64,000 nucleotides of DNA from Vibrio gallaecicus (GCF_024347495.1 NZ_AP025490.1:806001-870000); one strand, 5' to 3'; positions 1 through 10,416 are shown, counted from the first letter of the stretch. Program-made: numbers and translations. Notes: generated by a model not told the origin, from the letters alone.

Positions 1-132
1 TCAAAGATTAAGGAATTGGAGAAAGGTTGCCCTGAATTTCAACAAGGTTGGTTTGGCAAGGTATGGCCGGTCTACGTGAAGTTTGTATGTCCAGTACTCG
101 TTGCAACGGTCATTTGGGCGTCATTTGGATAA
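1..132 (+). CDS. C-terminal end of a membrane protein, possibly a sodium-dependent (NSS/SNF) transporter (partial)
   Basis: An open frame enters from the left edge and ends at a TAA at 130-132, giving 43 residues. The last 20 or so residues (VKFVCPVLVATVIW) form a hydrophobic, membrane-type segment, preceded by an amphipathic stretch containing GWFGKVWPVYVKF. The pattern resembles the last helix of neurotransmitter:sodium symporter family proteins, but only the tail is visible, so the family call is a guess. A strong terminator follows at 250-287. Confidence 0.45.
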   Translation, partial: SKIKELEKGCPEFQQGWFGKVWPVYVKFVCPVLVATVIWASFG

Positions 133-249
133 GAATATTTTAAGCCAGTTAACTCATTAGCTGACTTAAGCTTTAATGTAAAAAATACTTTGGAAGTTCA
201 TTCCTCTCAAGTTCATTGATGAAATTTGATTCCAATAAAATGAGAAAAC

Positions 250-287
250 AAAAAGGCGCGAACCAAATAATGGTTCGCGCCTTTTTT
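250..287. terminator. Bidirectional rho-independent terminator
   Basis: A perfect 10-bp stem (ggcgcgaacc at 255-264, ggttcgcgcc at 272-281) with a 7-nt loop is flanked by five A on the left and six T on the right. It can end both the plus-strand gene at 1-132 and the minus-strand lip genes. Confidence 0.9.
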
Positions 288-361
288 ATATAACTCATTT
301 TAGGTCGAGGTATGGATAGAAGCTTCAAAAAGAAGCTTCTAGCTATAGATGGAAAGTGAGC

Positions 362-1327
362 TTACTTAATTTCCATGCCTTGAGCTTGTAGGTCTGCGTG
401 ATATGAAGAACGTACAAATGGACCACAAGCCGCGTGAGTAAAGCCTAGCTCTAACGCTATTTCTTTTAACTCATCAAACTCAGAAGGCGGCACGTAGCGT
501 TCTACTGGTAAGTGGTGGCGGCTTGGTGCTAAGTACTGACCAAGTGTCAGCATAGTTACACCATGTTCACGTAAATCTTTTAAAACTTGGATGATTTCTT
601 CTTTAGTTTCACCTAGTCCCATCATTACACCAGATTTGGTTGGGATGCTTGGGTGCTGTTCTTTAAACTTTTGAAGTAGTTGTAGTGACCACTTGTAGTT
701 CGCACCTGGGCGAGCTTTACGGTAAAGACGAGGTGCCGTTTCCAAGTTGTGGTTAAATACATCTGGCGGGTTGTCTTTTAGTAGATCAAGAGCAACGTCC
801 ATTCGACCACGGAAATCTGGTACTAAAGTTTCAATGCGAATGTTTGGATTTTGTTCACGAATTTCACGGTTACAATCAGCGAAGTGCTTTGCTCCACCAT
901 CACGAAGGTCATCACGGTCAACTGAAGTAATAACAACGTATTTTAACTTCATGTCTTTGATAGTTTTCGCAAGCTTCTGAGGCTCTTCAGCTTCAGGTGT
1001 CACTGGGCGACCATGGGCAACATCACAGAAAGGACAACGACGCGTACAGATGGCACCTAAAATCATGAAGGTTGCCGTTCCGTGGTTAAAACATTCTGCA
1101 AGGTTAGGGCACGAAGCTTCTTCACAAACAGAGTGTAAGTTGTTTTCACGCATTGCTGATTTGATTTCTTGAATGCGCTTGCTGTCTGAAGGAAGTTTAA
1201 TCTTCATCCAAGCTGGCTTACGCAAAACTTCTTTCTGTTCAGCAGGCATATTCTTTACGGGAATTAATGCCATTTTGTCAGCGTCACGATATTTAACGCC
1301 TTTTTCCATTTGGATTGGTTTGCTCAT
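362..1327 (-). CDS. lipA: Lipoyl synthase
   Basis: LipA inserts two sulfur atoms into protein-bound octanoyl groups, the last step of lipoate cofactor synthesis in the cytoplasm. The 321-residue protein carries both expected Fe-S motifs: the auxiliary-cluster cysteines C68, C73 and C79 ([12 protein letters not shown]) and the radical-SAM motif C94-x3-C98-x2-C101 (CTRRCPFC). Length matches the family (E. coli, 321). It lies 4 bp downstream of lipB on the same strand, so the octanoyltransferase and the synthase are probably made from one transcript. No unusual features. Confidence 0.97.
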   Translation of the reverse strand: MSKPIQMEKGVKYRDADKMALIPVKNMPAEQKEVLRKPAWMKIKLPSDSKRIQEIKSAMRENNLHSVCEEASCPNLAECFNHGTATFMILGAICTRRCPFCDVAHGRPVTPEAEEPQKLAKTIKDMKLKYVVITSVDRDDLRDGGAKHFADCNREIREQNPNIRIETLVPDFRGRMDVALDLLKDNPPDVFNHNLETAPRLYRKARPGANYKWSLQLLQKFKEQHPSIPTKSGVMMGLGETKEEIIQVLKDLREHGVTMLTLGQYLAPSRHHLPVERYVPPSEFDELKEIALELGFTHAACGPFVRSSYHADLQAQGMEIK

Positions 1328-1331
1328 GATT

Positions 1332-1991
1332 TTATGCTTCTGCTGTAATATTGCTGGTGGCTTGAATGTCTACTTGGTCGTAACCTAATAAGGTAACAAG
1401 CTCTTGTATGAGTTGCTGCTCTACTAATTCTAGTCGTTCTGGACCACCTAGTTGGCTTACTTGGATCATTTCCATTCCTTGGTAACCGCATGGGTTGATT
1501 CGTAGGAAAGGAGAAAGGTCCATATCAACGTTGAGTGCTAACCCATGAAATGAGCAGCCACGGCGGATTCGTAAACCTAGAGAACAAATTTTCTTACCGT
1601 CGACATAAACCCCAGGGGCATCTGGTCGCGCGGCTGATTCGATATTGTATGCTTTCAGAGTGTTGATTACGAGGTTCTCAATATGTGTAACGAGATCTCT
1701 CACTCCTATTTTTTTTCGGCGGATGTTGATTAGGAAGTAAGCAACAAGCTGACCAGGACCGTGGTATGTCACTTGTCCTCCACGATCACTTTGAATTACG
1801 GGAATATCCCCTGCGTTTAATACGTGTTCAGCTTTTCCGGCCTGTCCTTGAGTAAATACAGGGTTGTGTTCAACCAACCAAACTTGGTCTACATCTTCTG
1901 CTGTGCGTTCGTCGGTGAACTTATGCATGGCTTTCCATACAGGTTCATAATCCTGGCGACCTAATTTTTTTACGATTAGTTTATTTTGCAA
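1332..1991 (-). CDS. lipB: Octanoyl-[acyl carrier protein]:protein N-octanoyltransferase
   Basis: LipB moves octanoate from acyl carrier protein to the lipoyl domains of 2-oxoacid dehydrogenases and glycine cleavage H protein, supplying the substrate of LipA. In the 219-residue sequence the [12 protein letters not shown] block (about 70-81), the catalytic-lysine region DGKKICSLG (131-139) and the catalytic cysteine in NPCGY (C168) are intact. It stands between ybeD (191 bp away across a terminator) and lipA (4 bp). Confidence 0.96.
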   Translation of the reverse strand: MQNKLIVKKLGRQDYEPVWKAMHKFTDERTAEDVDQVWLVEHNPVFTQGQAGKAEHVLNAGDIPVIQSDRGGQVTYHGPGQLVAYFLINIRRKKIGVRDLVTHIENLVINTLKAYNIESAARPDAPGVYVDGKKICSLGLRIRRGCSFHGLALNVDMDLSPFLRINPCGYQGMEMIQVSQLGGPERLELVEQQLIQELVTLLGYDQVDIQATSNITAEA

Positions 1992-2141
1992 ATCAGCACT
2001 CCCTCAAGGATTAATAAAGTGAACGCATTATAAACGTGAAACTTGATTCTAACTACAGACGGACTGCAAGGTTTTTCAACTTTCTTTGTATTTATTGAAA
2101 TTAAAGTTGAATCAACCTCTGATATTTTAGAGCTGTAAATG

Positions 2142-2169
2142 AAAACAGCGGCATAAAGCCGCTGTTTTT
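2142..2169 (-). terminator. Terminator after ybeD
   Basis: An 11-bp perfect stem (aaaacagcggc / gccgctgtttt) with a 5-nt loop lies just after the ybeD stop and before lipB, with a T-run formed on the minus strand. It suggests that ybeD and lipBA are separate transcription units or only partly linked. Confidence 0.8.
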
Positions 2170-2182
2170 AGGAACTCTGTAA

Positions 2183-2458
2183 TTACAGAACCATTCTTAC
2201 TATTTCGATTTCACCCAGTTCTTTATACAGAACTTCAACCTGTTCAATTGAAGTCGCAGTGATATTAACGGAAACAGAGTTATAGTTGCCTTTTGCACTT
2301 GGTTTAACTGTTGGGGTGTAGTCACCAGGAGCGTGGCGCTGAATCACTTCTAGTACTAATTCCGTTAGTTCAGGTTTAGCGTAGCCCATAACTTTGTAAG
2401 TGAATGAGCAAGGGAACTCTAAGAGATCTTTTAGTTTTGCATCAGAATTGATATTCAT
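2183..2458 (-). CDS. ybeD: YbeD family protein (DUF493), possible lipoate-pathway regulator
   Basis: A 91-residue protein of the YbeD/DUF493 family, which has an ACT-like ferredoxin fold; its role is unproven, though it nearly always sits between dacA and lipB as here. The ATG at 2458 was chosen because a GGAG Shine-Dalgarno lies 6 bases before it; a TTG start four codons upstream would place that GGAG inside the coding region. Sequence features are [13 protein letters not shown] near the N-terminus and a C-terminal EIVRMVL strand. Confidence 0.9.
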   Translation of the reverse strand: MNINSDAKLKDLLEFPCSFTYKVMGYAKPELTELVLEVIQRHAPGDYTPTVKPSAKGNYNSVSVNITATSIEQVEVLYKELGEIEIVRMVL

Positions 2459-2580
2459 GATTAGCTCCAAAATGAAAGACGTTATACTACTTCAGCATAA
2501 CGCTGATAAAGCGTGTGAGGTCTTGAAGCCTCAGTAATAAGGGCGGAATATTACTGGTAAACTTCATTGAACTCAAGATC

Positions 2581-2609
2581 AACAAAAGCCGCATTTGGCG
2601 GCTTTTGTT
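2581..2609 (-). terminator. Terminator after dacA
   Basis: A 12-bp perfect stem (aacaaaagccgc / gcggcttttgtt) with a 5-nt loop, 33 bp past the dacA stop. The outer A/T pairs give a short T tract in either orientation. Confidence 0.8.
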
Positions 2610-2641
2610 TAAATTACTAGAGTGAACTTAAGTAACTTTAT

Positions 2642-3823
2642 TTAGAACAAGCCCTTGAATAGAAGAACTAGGTAGTCCCAAAGACGGCTAAATAAGCTAC
2701 CTTGTTCAACATCTTCTAAAGCTAGTAATGGGTACTCAGCTACATCTTCGCCATCTACTTGGTAGTATAGCTTACCAACTTGCGTACCTTTGCTAATTGG
2801 AGCTTCAAGCTCTTTCTCAAGTACAAAGCTTGCTTTAAGGTTTTTAGCTTGACCGCGAGGTAGAGTCACAAATGTATCTTCATCGACACCTAGAGCAAGC
2901 GTGTCTTTGTTACCCATCCAGATCTTCTCATCAACGAATGTTTCGCCAGCTTTGTGAGGTGCAACTGTTTCGAAGAAACGGAAGCCATAGCTAAGTAGCT
3001 TTTTGCTTTCTGTTTTACGAGCGTTTGCGTTTTTCGTACCCATAACAACTGCAACTAGGCGCATTTTACCTTCAGTGGCAGAGCTTACTAAGCTGTAGCC
3101 TGCATTACTTGTATGACCGGTTTTGATACCGTCAACGTTCATGCTCTTATCCCATAACAAACCATTTCGGTTGTATTGAGTAATGCCGTTGTATGTGTAT
3201 TTTTTCTCTGAGTAGATACGGTATTCGTCTGGAACATCACGGATTAACGCTTGACCAAGCAAAGCCATATCATAAGGAGTCGAGTATAGGTTATCGTTAT
3301 CTAGACCGTGAACATTGGCAAAATTCGTATCTTTCATGCCAATTGAACTTGCCCACGCATTCATTAAATCGACAAATGCATCTTCAGAGCCTGCAATGTG
3401 TTCAGCCATTGCTACACAAGCATCGTTACCTGATTGAATGATGATACCGCGGTTTAGGTCATCAACTTTTACTGTTGTGCCCACTTCGATGAACATTTTT
3501 GATGAATCAGGGAAGTTTTTTGCCCAAGCATTTTCACTGATAACAACATCATCCGTTAGGTTGATGTTGCCACGTTCCAGTTCTTGACCGATTACGTAGC
3601 TAGTCATCATCTTAGTTAAGCTAGCTGGAGAAAGCTTAGTGTTCATCTCCTTTTCAGCAAGAATTTTACCTGAATGGTAATCCATTAGAACAAAACCTTT
3701 AGCTGCAATTTGAGGCGCATCAGGCGTTACTATTGGTGCTGCGAATGACGATGAAGCTAAAGTTGCAGAAAGGGCAACGGAAGTAGCGAAAATAGATTTA
3801 ACAATTTTAGTAGTATTAGTCAT
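2642..3823 (-). CDS. dacA: D-alanyl-D-alanine carboxypeptidase (PBP5/6 type)
   Basis: A low-molecular-weight penicillin-binding protein that trims the terminal D-Ala from peptidoglycan pentapeptides in the periplasm. The 393-residue sequence has a signal peptide ending near SSSFA-A (28/29), the serine active site S68-L-T-K71, the S131-G-N133 triad and the K234-T-G236 box, followed by the beta-rich PBP5 C-terminal domain. The last 18 residues (RLWDYLVLLFKGLF region) form the amphipathic helix that anchors PBP5 to the outer face of the inner membrane. It sits directly downstream of rlpA in the usual rod-shape cluster. Confidence 0.97.
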   Translation of the reverse strand: MTNTTKIVKSIFATSVALSATLASSSFAAPIVTPDAPQIAAKGFVLMDYHSGKILAEKEMNTKLSPASLTKMMTSYVIGQELERGNINLTDDVVISENAWAKNFPDSSKMFIEVGTTVKVDDLNRGIIIQSGNDACVAMAEHIAGSEDAFVDLMNAWASSIGMKDTNFANVHGLDNDNLYSTPYDMALLGQALIRDVPDEYRIYSEKKYTYNGITQYNRNGLLWDKSMNVDGIKTGHTSNAGYSLVSSATEGKMRLVAVVMGTKNANARKTESKKLLSYGFRFFETVAPHKAGETFVDEKIWMGNKDTLALGVDEDTFVTLPRGQAKNLKASFVLEKELEAPISKGTQVGKLYYQVDGEDVAEYPLLALEDVEQGSLFSRLWDYLVLLFKGLF

Positions 3824-3911
3824 TTTGAATGCAATTTTTTGGTTAACTGACGGTATCTTACCAGAATCACTCTGTCACACCAGTGAAGGTAATGCCAGAA
3901 GTTGTTCTTGA

Positions 3912-4718
3912 TTATTGACGCGCCATAGTTTGTTTTTTGATGAAAGCTGACGGATAGCCGGCTACTTTAACTTGTTCTAGCGTTTCTTGGGTTAGCGCAT
4001 AGTCATGAAATGGACCTAGCATGAGTCTATGCTTGCCACTTTCCGATTGTACAAAGCTTCCAACTGACAGTTTTTCACTCATATCGATAGCCAAACGTTC
4101 AGTTCGTTCTTTATGAGGTGATGTAGCTATTTGAATAATGTATTGCGGTAGAGCTGCTTTCTTCTTTGCATCAGTCGGCATCTCAACAGTAATGACTTCA
4201 ATTTTAACGTTGGCTGTGCCCGTTTTTAATACGTCTAACTTATACGCCGCTGCGTAACTTAGGTCAATGATCCTGCCTTCGTGAAATGGACCTCGGTCAT
4301 TCACACGTACGATGGTTGTTTTTCCATTATCGGTGTTGGTCACTTTTACATAGCTTGGAATAGGTAAAGTTTTATGAGCTGCTGACATTGAGTACATGTC
4401 ATAAATCTCACCATTTGAAGTGAGGTGCCCATGAAATTTTTCACCGTACCAAGACGCTCTACCTTCTTCTGTAAAGCCTTTTGTATCTTTTACTATGGTG
4501 TAATTACTGCCTCGGAGAGTGTAATTTGTATTTCCACCCAGGCTATAAGGTTCATATTTCGGGTGAGCATCTTCTAAGTGTTCGACTGAAATTGGTGCGT
4601 CAGGTGCAATATCTGAATCAATCGAGTAGCGACCTGACGGTGCAGAACAACCGTTGATTAAAATGACCAAACCTGAAATTGCCGCCCATTGTTTAGCAGA
4701 CGATTTTTTTAATAGCAT
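3912..4718 (-). CDS. rlpA: Septal-ring lytic transglycosylase-type lipoprotein RlpA
   Basis: RlpA is an outer-membrane lipoprotein that binds, and in some species cleaves, peptide-poor septal glycan. The 268-residue sequence has a lipobox ending at C24 (LINGC), a double-psi beta-barrel domain about 83-165 with RASWYGEKFHG and VNDRGPFHEGRIIDLS, and a C-terminal SPOR domain about 190-265 (QYIIQIATS...). The H and D residues of the barrel implicated in lytic activity are present. It begins 3 bp after the rodA stop and is probably translated from the same message. Confidence 0.95.
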   Translation of the reverse strand: MLLKKSSAKQWAAISGLVILINGCSAPSGRYSIDSDIAPDAPISVEHLEDAHPKYEPYSLGGNTNYTLRGSNYTIVKDTKGFTEEGRASWYGEKFHGHLTSNGEIYDMYSMSAAHKTLPIPSYVKVTNTDNGKTTIVRVNDRGPFHEGRIIDLSYAAAYKLDVLKTGTANVKIEVITVEMPTDAKKKAALPQYIIQIATSPHKERTERLAIDMSEKLSVGSFVQSESGKHRLMLGPFHDYALTQETLEQVKVAGYPSAFIKKQTMARQ

Positions 4719-4721
4719 GGA

Positions 4722-5843
4722 TTAAGTTGCCTTTGAAAATGCTTTTCTGTGTGTATGAATTGACATCAATATGCCAAAACCAGCCATTAAGGTAACCATA
4801 GAGGTACCTCCGTAACTGACTAATGGTAGTGGAACACCGACTACCGGAAGAATGCCGCTTACCATGCCAATATTTACAAAAATATAAACAAAGAAGCTCA
4901 ATACAATACTACCTGCCATCATGCGACCAAAAGCGGTTTGTGCCTGGCTAGCAAGAATTAACCCTCGACCAATGATAAATAAGTAGATAGAAAGTAAAAA
5001 TAAGATCCCAACCATTCCCCATTCTTCAGCAATAACGGCAAAAATAAAGTCGGTATGTCGCTCAGGTAAAAACTCCAATTGTGATTGAGTGCCTTGCAGC
5101 CAACCTTTTCCTGAAATTCCTCCAGATCCAATCGCAATTTTACTTTGAATAATGTGATATCCCGCGCCTAGAGGGTCAGATTCAGGGTCAAACAATGTTC
5201 TCACACGTACTTTTTGGTATTCCCTCATCAAGAAGAACCATAAAACAGGGACAAATGCCCCTAAAGCCAAGGCGGCACCAGTGATTATTTTCCAGCTAAT
5301 CCCAGCTAAGAAAATAACGAAAATACCTGACGCTGCGATTAGAATTGATGTACCAAGATCGGGCTGTTTTGCAATTAATATCGTGGGTACACAAACCATC
5401 ACTAAAGAGATAGCCAAAGTTTGCAATGTTGGTGGTAAAGCTCGTTTACCGATAAAGCGTGCAAGCATTAAAGGAACGGCAAGTTTGAGGAGTTCAGATG
5501 GCTGAAAACGAACAAACCCTAGATTCAACCAGCGCTGTGCTCCTTTTGATGCTTCACCAAAAAATAGAACCCCTAGCAGTAAAATAATGCCACCAGCAAA
5601 TAAGATAGGAGCAAGAGTTTCATACGTCCGCGGAGGGATTTGAGCCAGTATTAGCATCACGCCTAGAGATAGAGCCATTCGCATGGCTTGGCGGTCCATC
5701 ATTGCTAAACTTTGACCACTGGCGCTATACATTATTAGTAACGCGAATCCCATCAGAACAAGGATGCCAAGTAACAATGGGAGATCGATATGGAACCGTT
5801 CAAATAAAGCTCGGTTTTGCCCTGTTGAAGGATCAAGTTTCAT
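4722..5843 (-). CDS. rodA: SEDS-family peptidoglycan glycosyltransferase RodA
   Basis: RodA polymerises lipid II into glycan strands in the elongasome, working with PBP2. The 373-residue protein is polytopic, with about ten membrane helices, and shows SEDS hallmarks: [17 protein letters not shown] motif (here [12 protein letters not shown]), FAVIAEEWG, and the C-terminal [15 protein letters not shown]. Its start overlaps the mrdA stop by one base (TAATG), so the partner enzymes are translationally coupled. Confidence 0.97.
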   Translation of the reverse strand: MKLDPSTGQNRALFERFHIDLPLLLGILVLMGFALLIMYSASGQSLAMMDRQAMRMALSLGVMLILAQIPPRTYETLAPILFAGGIILLLGVLFFGEASKGAQRWLNLGFVRFQPSELLKLAVPLMLARFIGKRALPPTLQTLAISLVMVCVPTILIAKQPDLGTSILIAASGIFVIFLAGISWKIITGAALALGAFVPVLWFFLMREYQKVRVRTLFDPESDPLGAGYHIIQSKIAIGSGGISGKGWLQGTQSQLEFLPERHTDFIFAVIAEEWGMVGILFLLSIYLFIIGRGLILASQAQTAFGRMMAGSIVLSFFVYIFVNIGMVSGILPVVGVPLPLVSYGGTSMVTLMAGFGILMSIHTHRKAFSKAT

Positions 5844-7735
5844 TATTTTGTTGCCTTATCTTTGGCTTTATCTGAGCCAAGAATAATATGGTCGAATATT
5901 CGTCTTACCACTGGTCCACCGTTTGAGGAGCCTCCGCCAGCGTTTTCAAGAACGATGGTAACGATCGCTTGGGGATCTTCAAGTGGAGCAAAGCCAGTAA
6001 ATAAAGCGTGGTCTCGCAGATGTTCTGCTATTTCATCAGCGTTATACTCTTCATCTTCTTTTAGTCCGAAGACTTGCGCTGTGCCGGATTTACCTGCCGT
6101 TATGTACGACATTTTTTGGAAAGATCGACGGGCTGTTCCTTTCTTACCATGGTTAACCAGCATCATGCCGTCTTTGGCTATATTCCAGTATGTTTGAGGT
6201 ACCCCTGAAACTGGCGGATAAGTCTCTACTTCTGATAATTGCTGTGTAGTAAATGCCTGGCTATTTTCGATAGTTGAGCGCAATAGGTGAGGGGCAATAA
6301 CAGTACCATCGTTAACGAGTACTGATGTTGCTTTTGCTATTTGCATTGGGGTTGCCGTCCAATAACCCTGCCCTATACCTACAGGGATTGTATCACCTTG
6401 ATACCAAGGTGTGCGGTGCCTCGCCATTTTCCAATCACGAGTCGGCATATTAGCTTTGCTTTCTTCGTAAATATCAATGCCGGTGTAATCACCGAAACCA
6501 AACATCATCATCCAAGAAGATATGCGGTCAATACCCATATCAAAAGCGATTTGGTAAAAGAAAGTATCTACAGATTCTTCAATTGCTTTTCTTATATCAA
6601 CAACACCGTGCCCCCAACGTAACCAGTCTCTAAATGGCTTAGTTTTAGAGTTTGGGATTTTCCAGTAGCCTGGATCATTACGAGTCGTTTTAGGAGTAAT
6701 CACGCCTTCTTGAAGTGCCGCCACTGCGATGAACGGTTTAATCGTTGAAGCAGGAGGGTAGATGCCAAGTGTCGCTCTGTTTACTAATGGACGGTTATTG
6801 TCAGTTAGCAGGGCATTGTAGTTTTTACTTGAGATACCATGCACAAAAGCATTTGGATCGTAGCTTGGGCTAGAAACCATCGCTAAAACACCGTTATCTT
6901 TTGGATCAAGGACAACGGCTGAGCCTCTTCGACCATCTAATAGTTTGTGAACGTAAAGCTGTAAGTCGATATCTAAGTTTAAGACAATATCTTTACCCGG
7001 AATCGCAGGGACAAATTTTAAGGTACGAATCACTCGACCACGGCTGTTTACTTCGACTTCTTGATAGCCAGCCGTACCATGTAGCATATCTTCGTAGTAA
7101 CGCTCGATACCAAGCTTACCGATGTCTCGAGTCGCTTTGTAATTCGCATCTTTTTCTTCCCTCACTAATCGTTGAATATCGCGATCATTGATACGAGAAA
7201 CATAGCCAATAACGTGTGTCAGTACATCCCCGAATGGATAGAAACGTTTCAAAGTGCCCGTCACTTCTACGCCTGGAAATTTGTGTTGATTAACAGAAAA
7301 TACGGCCACTTGTTTTTCTGTTAGCTGAGTAAGTAATGGGACAGATTTAAAGCGGCGTGAATAACGTCGTTCTTTAAAGCGTTCAATACGTTCAGGAGTG
7401 ATATCGAGAAGAGCTTGAAGACGAACGAGTGTTTCGTCCATATTCTTAATTTTTTCAGGGGTGAGTTCTAGGTTAAAAACAGGGCGGTTTTCTGCTAATA
7501 AAACCCCATTACGATCGTAAATAAGCCCGCGGTTGGGGGCGATAGGGACAACTTTTATGCGGTTGTCATTTGAGCGCGTTTTATAGTCTTGGTATTGGTT
7601 GACTTGGATATTGTACAAGTTGGCAACCAAGGTGCCCATCATGATTACAATGCCTATAAACGCAACAAAAGCACGGCTAGTAAATAGTCGTGCTTCTGCT
7701 TTGTAATCACGGATTTGGCTACGTCTGCGTAACAT
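5843..7735 (-). CDS. mrdA: Penicillin-binding protein 2 (transpeptidase of the elongasome)
   Basis: PBP2 crosslinks new peptidoglycan during lateral wall growth. The 630-residue class B PBP has one N-terminal membrane helix (about 22-42), the PBP dimerisation/pedestal region (about 60-230) and a transpeptidase domain with S330-T-I-K333, the SVD triad (SVDTFFYQ) and the KSGT box (AGKSGTAQV). It follows rlmH by 6 bp and overlaps rodA by one base, the conserved ybeB-rlmH-mrdA-mrdB order. Confidence 0.97.
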   Translation of the reverse strand: MLRRRSQIRDYKAEARLFTSRAFVAFIGIVIMMGTLVANLYNIQVNQYQDYKTRSNDNRIKVVPIAPNRGLIYDRNGVLLAENRPVFNLELTPEKIKNMDETLVRLQALLDITPERIERFKERRYSRRFKSVPLLTQLTEKQVAVFSVNQHKFPGVEVTGTLKRFYPFGDVLTHVIGYVSRINDRDIQRLVREEKDANYKATRDIGKLGIERYYEDMLHGTAGYQEVEVNSRGRVIRTLKFVPAIPGKDIVLNLDIDLQLYVHKLLDGRRGSAVVLDPKDNGVLAMVSSPSYDPNAFVHGISSKNYNALLTDNNRPLVNRATLGIYPPASTIKPFIAVAALQEGVITPKTTRNDPGYWKIPNSKTKPFRDWLRWGHGVVDIRKAIEESVDTFFYQIAFDMGIDRISSWMMMFGFGDYTGIDIYEESKANMPTRDWKMARHRTPWYQGDTIPVGIGQGYWTATPMQIAKATSVLVNDGTVIAPHLLRSTIENSQAFTTQQLSEVETYPPVSGVPQTYWNIAKDGMMLVNHGKKGTARRSFQKMSYITAGKSGTAQVFGLKEDEEYNADEIAEHLRDHALFTGFAPLEDPQAIVTIVLENAGGGSSNGGPVVRRIFDHIILGSDKAKDKATK

Positions 7736-7741
7736 TAAAGC

Positions 7742-8212
7742 CTATTCTCTGTGATACGGATGATTGGCTGTGATACTCCAAGCTCGGTATAAGCTTTCTG
7801 CCATAATAACGCGCACTAAAGGGTGTGGAAGCGTTAGTGCAGAAAGAGACCAGCTTTGATCTGCTGCTGCTTTACATGCAGGAGACAGCCCTTCTGGACC
7901 ACCAATCAAAATAGACACATCTCGAGCGTCTAATTTCCAGTTTTCAAGTTGTTCTGCAAGTTGTGGAGTGTCCCACTTCTTACCCGGGATATCCAGAGTC
8001 ACAATGCGGTTGCCTTTAGGTACTGCGGCTAGCATTGCTTCTCCTTCTTTTTGTAAGATACGAGCAATATCCGCATTTTTTCCGCGTTTGCCAGCTGTGA
8101 TTTCAATTAGCTCAAGTGGCATATCGTGTGGGAAGCGTCGGCGATATTCTTGAAAGCCTTCTTCAACCCATTTGGGCATTTTAGTGCCAACTGCGATTAG
8201 CTGTATCTTCAA
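7742..8212 (-). CDS. rlmH: 23S rRNA (pseudouridine1915-N3)-methyltransferase RlmH
   Basis: A SPOUT-class methyltransferase that modifies helix 69 of 23S rRNA on assembled 70S ribosomes. Its 156 residues end in the typical knot signature: [13 protein letters not shown], then [22 protein letters not shown] and a short C-terminal HPYHRE. Spacing to rsfS is 3 bp, so the two genes are co-transcribed. Confidence 0.97.
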   Translation of the reverse strand: MKIQLIAVGTKMPKWVEEGFQEYRRRFPHDMPLELIEITAGKRGKNADIARILQKEGEAMLAAVPKGNRIVTLDIPGKKWDTPQLAEQLENWKLDARDVSILIGGPEGLSPACKAAADQSWSLSALTLPHPLVRVIMAESLYRAWSITANHPYHRE

Positions 8213-8215
8213 AAC

Positions 8216-8533
8216 TTAGCCCCAAAGCTTTTCTAGTTGGTATAGCTCACGGTGCTCTGCTTGCATTACGTGAAGCATGCTTGTACCCATGTCTAGTACA
8301 ACCCACTCACCTTCTTTTTCTCCATCCATACCTAGAGGATCAAGACCTGCTTTCTTCACTTCATCTGCAACGTGCTGTGCAATGGAAGCTACGTGACGTT
8401 TTGATGTTCCAGTACAAACGATCATGAAATCTGTAACGCTTGATTTGCCTTCTACGTCAATAGTAACAATAGACTCGGCTTTCATGTCGTCGGCTTTATC
8501 AGCAAGAAAATCTTTTAATTCTTCACGTAACAC
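8216..8533 (-). CDS. rsfS: Ribosomal silencing factor RsfS
   Basis: RsfS binds ribosomal protein uL14 and blocks subunit joining when nutrients are short. The reading frame is open up to 8653, but that longer version would run into the end of holA. The GTG at 8533 is preferred: an AAGGA lies 7-8 bases upstream and the product (105 residues, beginning V-L-R-E-E-L-K-D-F) then matches the usual family length. Conserved parts include DFMIVCTGTS and GEWVVLDMG...LHVM. Confidence 0.93.
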   Translation of the reverse strand: MLREELKDFLADKADDMKAESIVTIDVEGKSSVTDFMIVCTGTSKRHVASIAQHVADEVKKAGLDPLGMDGEKEGEWVVLDMGTSMLHVMQAEHRELYQLEKLWG

Positions 8534-8583
8534 TTGGTGTTCCTTAAATCTTAATACAATGTTGTTTGGATCATACCATGCTT

Positions 8584-9609
8584 TTAAGCTGGGTATGGTA
8601 TCGAAGCTGATGGGAGACAAAACTCCACGCTCAATTGATGAATTAGTGGCCAAGGAGAATGTTCGTATTGCGTTTTTGCATACAATTCAGCTTGGGTTAG
8701 CAAAGCAAACAGTGAGTGTAGTTGTTTATGCGACACCCTTGTTAGCGCTGCGTTATAAAGCGATTTTTTAGATTGCCATATACGGTACTTATCAAATACT
8801 TGTCCAATTGGCATCTGTTTCAATTGCTGCTGCATTTGCAAAAGAAGAGTTAGCTCTCTTTGCAGGCTACGCAGTAAAATCACAGCTTCTACGCCCTCAG
8901 CTTCAAGTTGGCGGAGTATACGCTGAGCACGGTTTCCTTTTCCAGAAAGAAGTGCATCTATCCAGTGAAAAGGTGTGAAATGGTTGTGCCTACTGAGAGA
9001 TTCTTCTAATCGGACAAGAGTGAGCTGACCATCTGGGTATTGAAGCGCTAATTTTTCTAAGCTTTGAGTGAGTGCAAATAGGTTGCCTTCGTGCCATTGT
9101 GCCAGCATTTGAGTGGCTTCAGCATCAGGAGATAAACCTATAGCGCGGCACCGAGTCTGAACAAATTGAGGTAGACGCTGAGCATCGGGTGTTAAACAGC
9201 TGACCCAATGACCTTGGTTCGATAAGGCTTTAAACCATTTCGCGTTCTCTTGAGCTTTTGTCAGTTTAGTCCCGACCACAATGAGCATAATATCGTCGTG
9301 TATATGATCGGATAGTGCGAGTAGCTCTTTTGCAATAGATGCATTTACACCAGATTCAGGCAACTCTAACTCAATGATCTGACGGCTGGAAAACAAACTT
9401 AGTGCTTGGGTGCAGTCGTATACTTGATTCCAGTCCATGCTGTTATCAATTGCAAACCTATGACGTTCGTCAAAGCCTTGCTGCTTTGCCACTGTTTGGA
9501 TAGCTTCTCGACTTTCTTGAAGTAGCAGGGGCTCATTCCCAAAGATAAGGTAAACACGGCTTAGTTGTTTATTCAGCTGTTCGGTTAAGCGGTCGGCAAA
9601 AATACGCAT
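8584..9609 (-). CDS. holA: DNA polymerase III subunit delta
   Basis: HolA is the wrench subunit of the clamp loader and opens the beta sliding clamp. The 341-residue sequence has the N-terminal AAA+-like fold beginning MRIFADRLTEQL and YLIFGNEPLLLQESR, and the C-terminal helical collar (about 210-335). As is normal for delta, no functional Walker A motif is present. It lies between lptE and rsfS, the same order as E. coli. Confidence 0.95.
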   Translation of the reverse strand: MRIFADRLTEQLNKQLSRVYLIFGNEPLLLQESREAIQTVAKQQGFDERHRFAIDNSMDWNQVYDCTQALSLFSSRQIIELELPESGVNASIAKELLALSDHIHDDIMLIVVGTKLTKAQENAKWFKALSNQGHWVSCLTPDAQRLPQFVQTRCRAIGLSPDAEATQMLAQWHEGNLFALTQSLEKLALQYPDGQLTLVRLEESLSRHNHFTPFHWIDALLSGKGNRAQRILRQLEAEGVEAVILLRSLQRELTLLLQMQQQLKQMPIGQVFDKYRIWQSKKSLYNAALTRVSHKQLHSLFALLTQAELYAKTQYEHSPWPLIHQLSVEFCLPSASIPYPA

Positions 9610-9621
9610 TAATTTCGCCTA

Positions 9622-10242
9622 TTACTGAACTGATTCAGTTGAACTAGGCGTTACCTCAACATTTTTAATGTTGTACTGCTTTTCTAGCTCTTTAACTTGT
9701 ATCTGTTCAAGTTCTTCTAAGTTCATTTCATTCGCAGCAATGTTAGCTTTTAAGCGTGCCATCTGACGAAGAAGCTGGCTAGCCGCTAATTTACGCATTT
9801 CATCTTCAATCATGTCGCGTTCTTCAGATTTAGCTAGGGCAGTTAATGGGTTATCTAGGTAACTACGAGTCACACTTGTTGAGAATGTTTTTTCACCAAG
9901 ATCAGGGATTGTCACGCGGTAAGAAGCATTAAATGTCAGCTCTTTTTCTGCCGCTCGGGTATTTTGGTAAAGGGATAAAGTACGCTCGCTAATAGCTTCA
10001 CTGATCAGATGTAGGTTTGGTGTTGTACTTGATGGTGAAACAATATCTACATCATTCATACGCAGTTGACCTTTGACCATACGAGTGAAAGTACTGTATT
10101 GATCGTAGCTAGATACTGAGATCTTATTGAGTTCTTCTGGCACTGAATAGTCGCCACGTAAGTGGAAGCCACACGCACTAAGCAAGCTGGCAGTTAAAAC
10201 AATAGCAGTAACTTTGAATGAAGATAATGAAATCAGGCGCAT
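9622..10242 (-). CDS. lptE: LPS-assembly lipoprotein LptE
   Basis: LptE plugs the LptD beta-barrel and helps insert lipopolysaccharide into the outer membrane. The 206-residue precursor has a lipobox with C24 (LLSACGFHLRG), and the GFHLRG block after the cysteine is the family signature. The C-terminus has a longer charged coiled tail (about 165-206) than E. coli LptE. It is 12 bp upstream of holA. Confidence 0.94.
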   Translation of the reverse strand: MRLISLSSFKVTAIVLTASLLSACGFHLRGDYSVPEELNKISVSSYDQYSTFTRMVKGQLRMNDVDIVSPSSTTPNLHLISEAISERTLSLYQNTRAAEKELTFNASYRVTIPDLGEKTFSTSVTRSYLDNPLTALAKSEERDMIEDEMRKLAASQLLRQMARLKANIAANEMNLEELEQIQVKELEKQYNIKNVEVTPSSTESVQ

Positions 10243-10330
10243 TATTTTATGGCTCTCATGAAGGTAGAATACTTATTTAAGGGCTTTAAATGCTATTGCG
10301 TTGGCTGGTTTTAAAGCACTTAAATAAGTA

Positions 10331-10393
10331 GACAGGGCATAAAATACCCTGTCTAAAGACAGCTAAAAATGAATAAAGTTCGTTTTTAGCTGT
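10331..10393 (-). terminator. Two hairpins after leuS, possible terminator
   Basis: Going downstream of the leuS stop, an 11-bp A/T-rich stem (acagctaaaaa at 10359-10369 with tttttagctgt at 10383-10393) is followed by a 7-bp stem (gacaggg / ccctgtc at 10331-10353). Neither is followed by a clear T-run on the minus strand, so termination may be weak and leuS may read into lptE. Confidence 0.4.
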
Positions 10394-10416
10394 TTAACTA
10401 AATTCGCTTAATACGA

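Noticed and set aside
317..341. Inverted repeat tagaagctt...aagcttcta near the lipA end
   Set aside because: It pairs well but lacks a T-run in either direction; the hairpin at 255-281 is a better terminator.
2458..2470. TTG start for ybeD
   Set aside because: It would put the GGAG ribosome-binding site inside the coding sequence; ATG at 2458 is correctly spaced.
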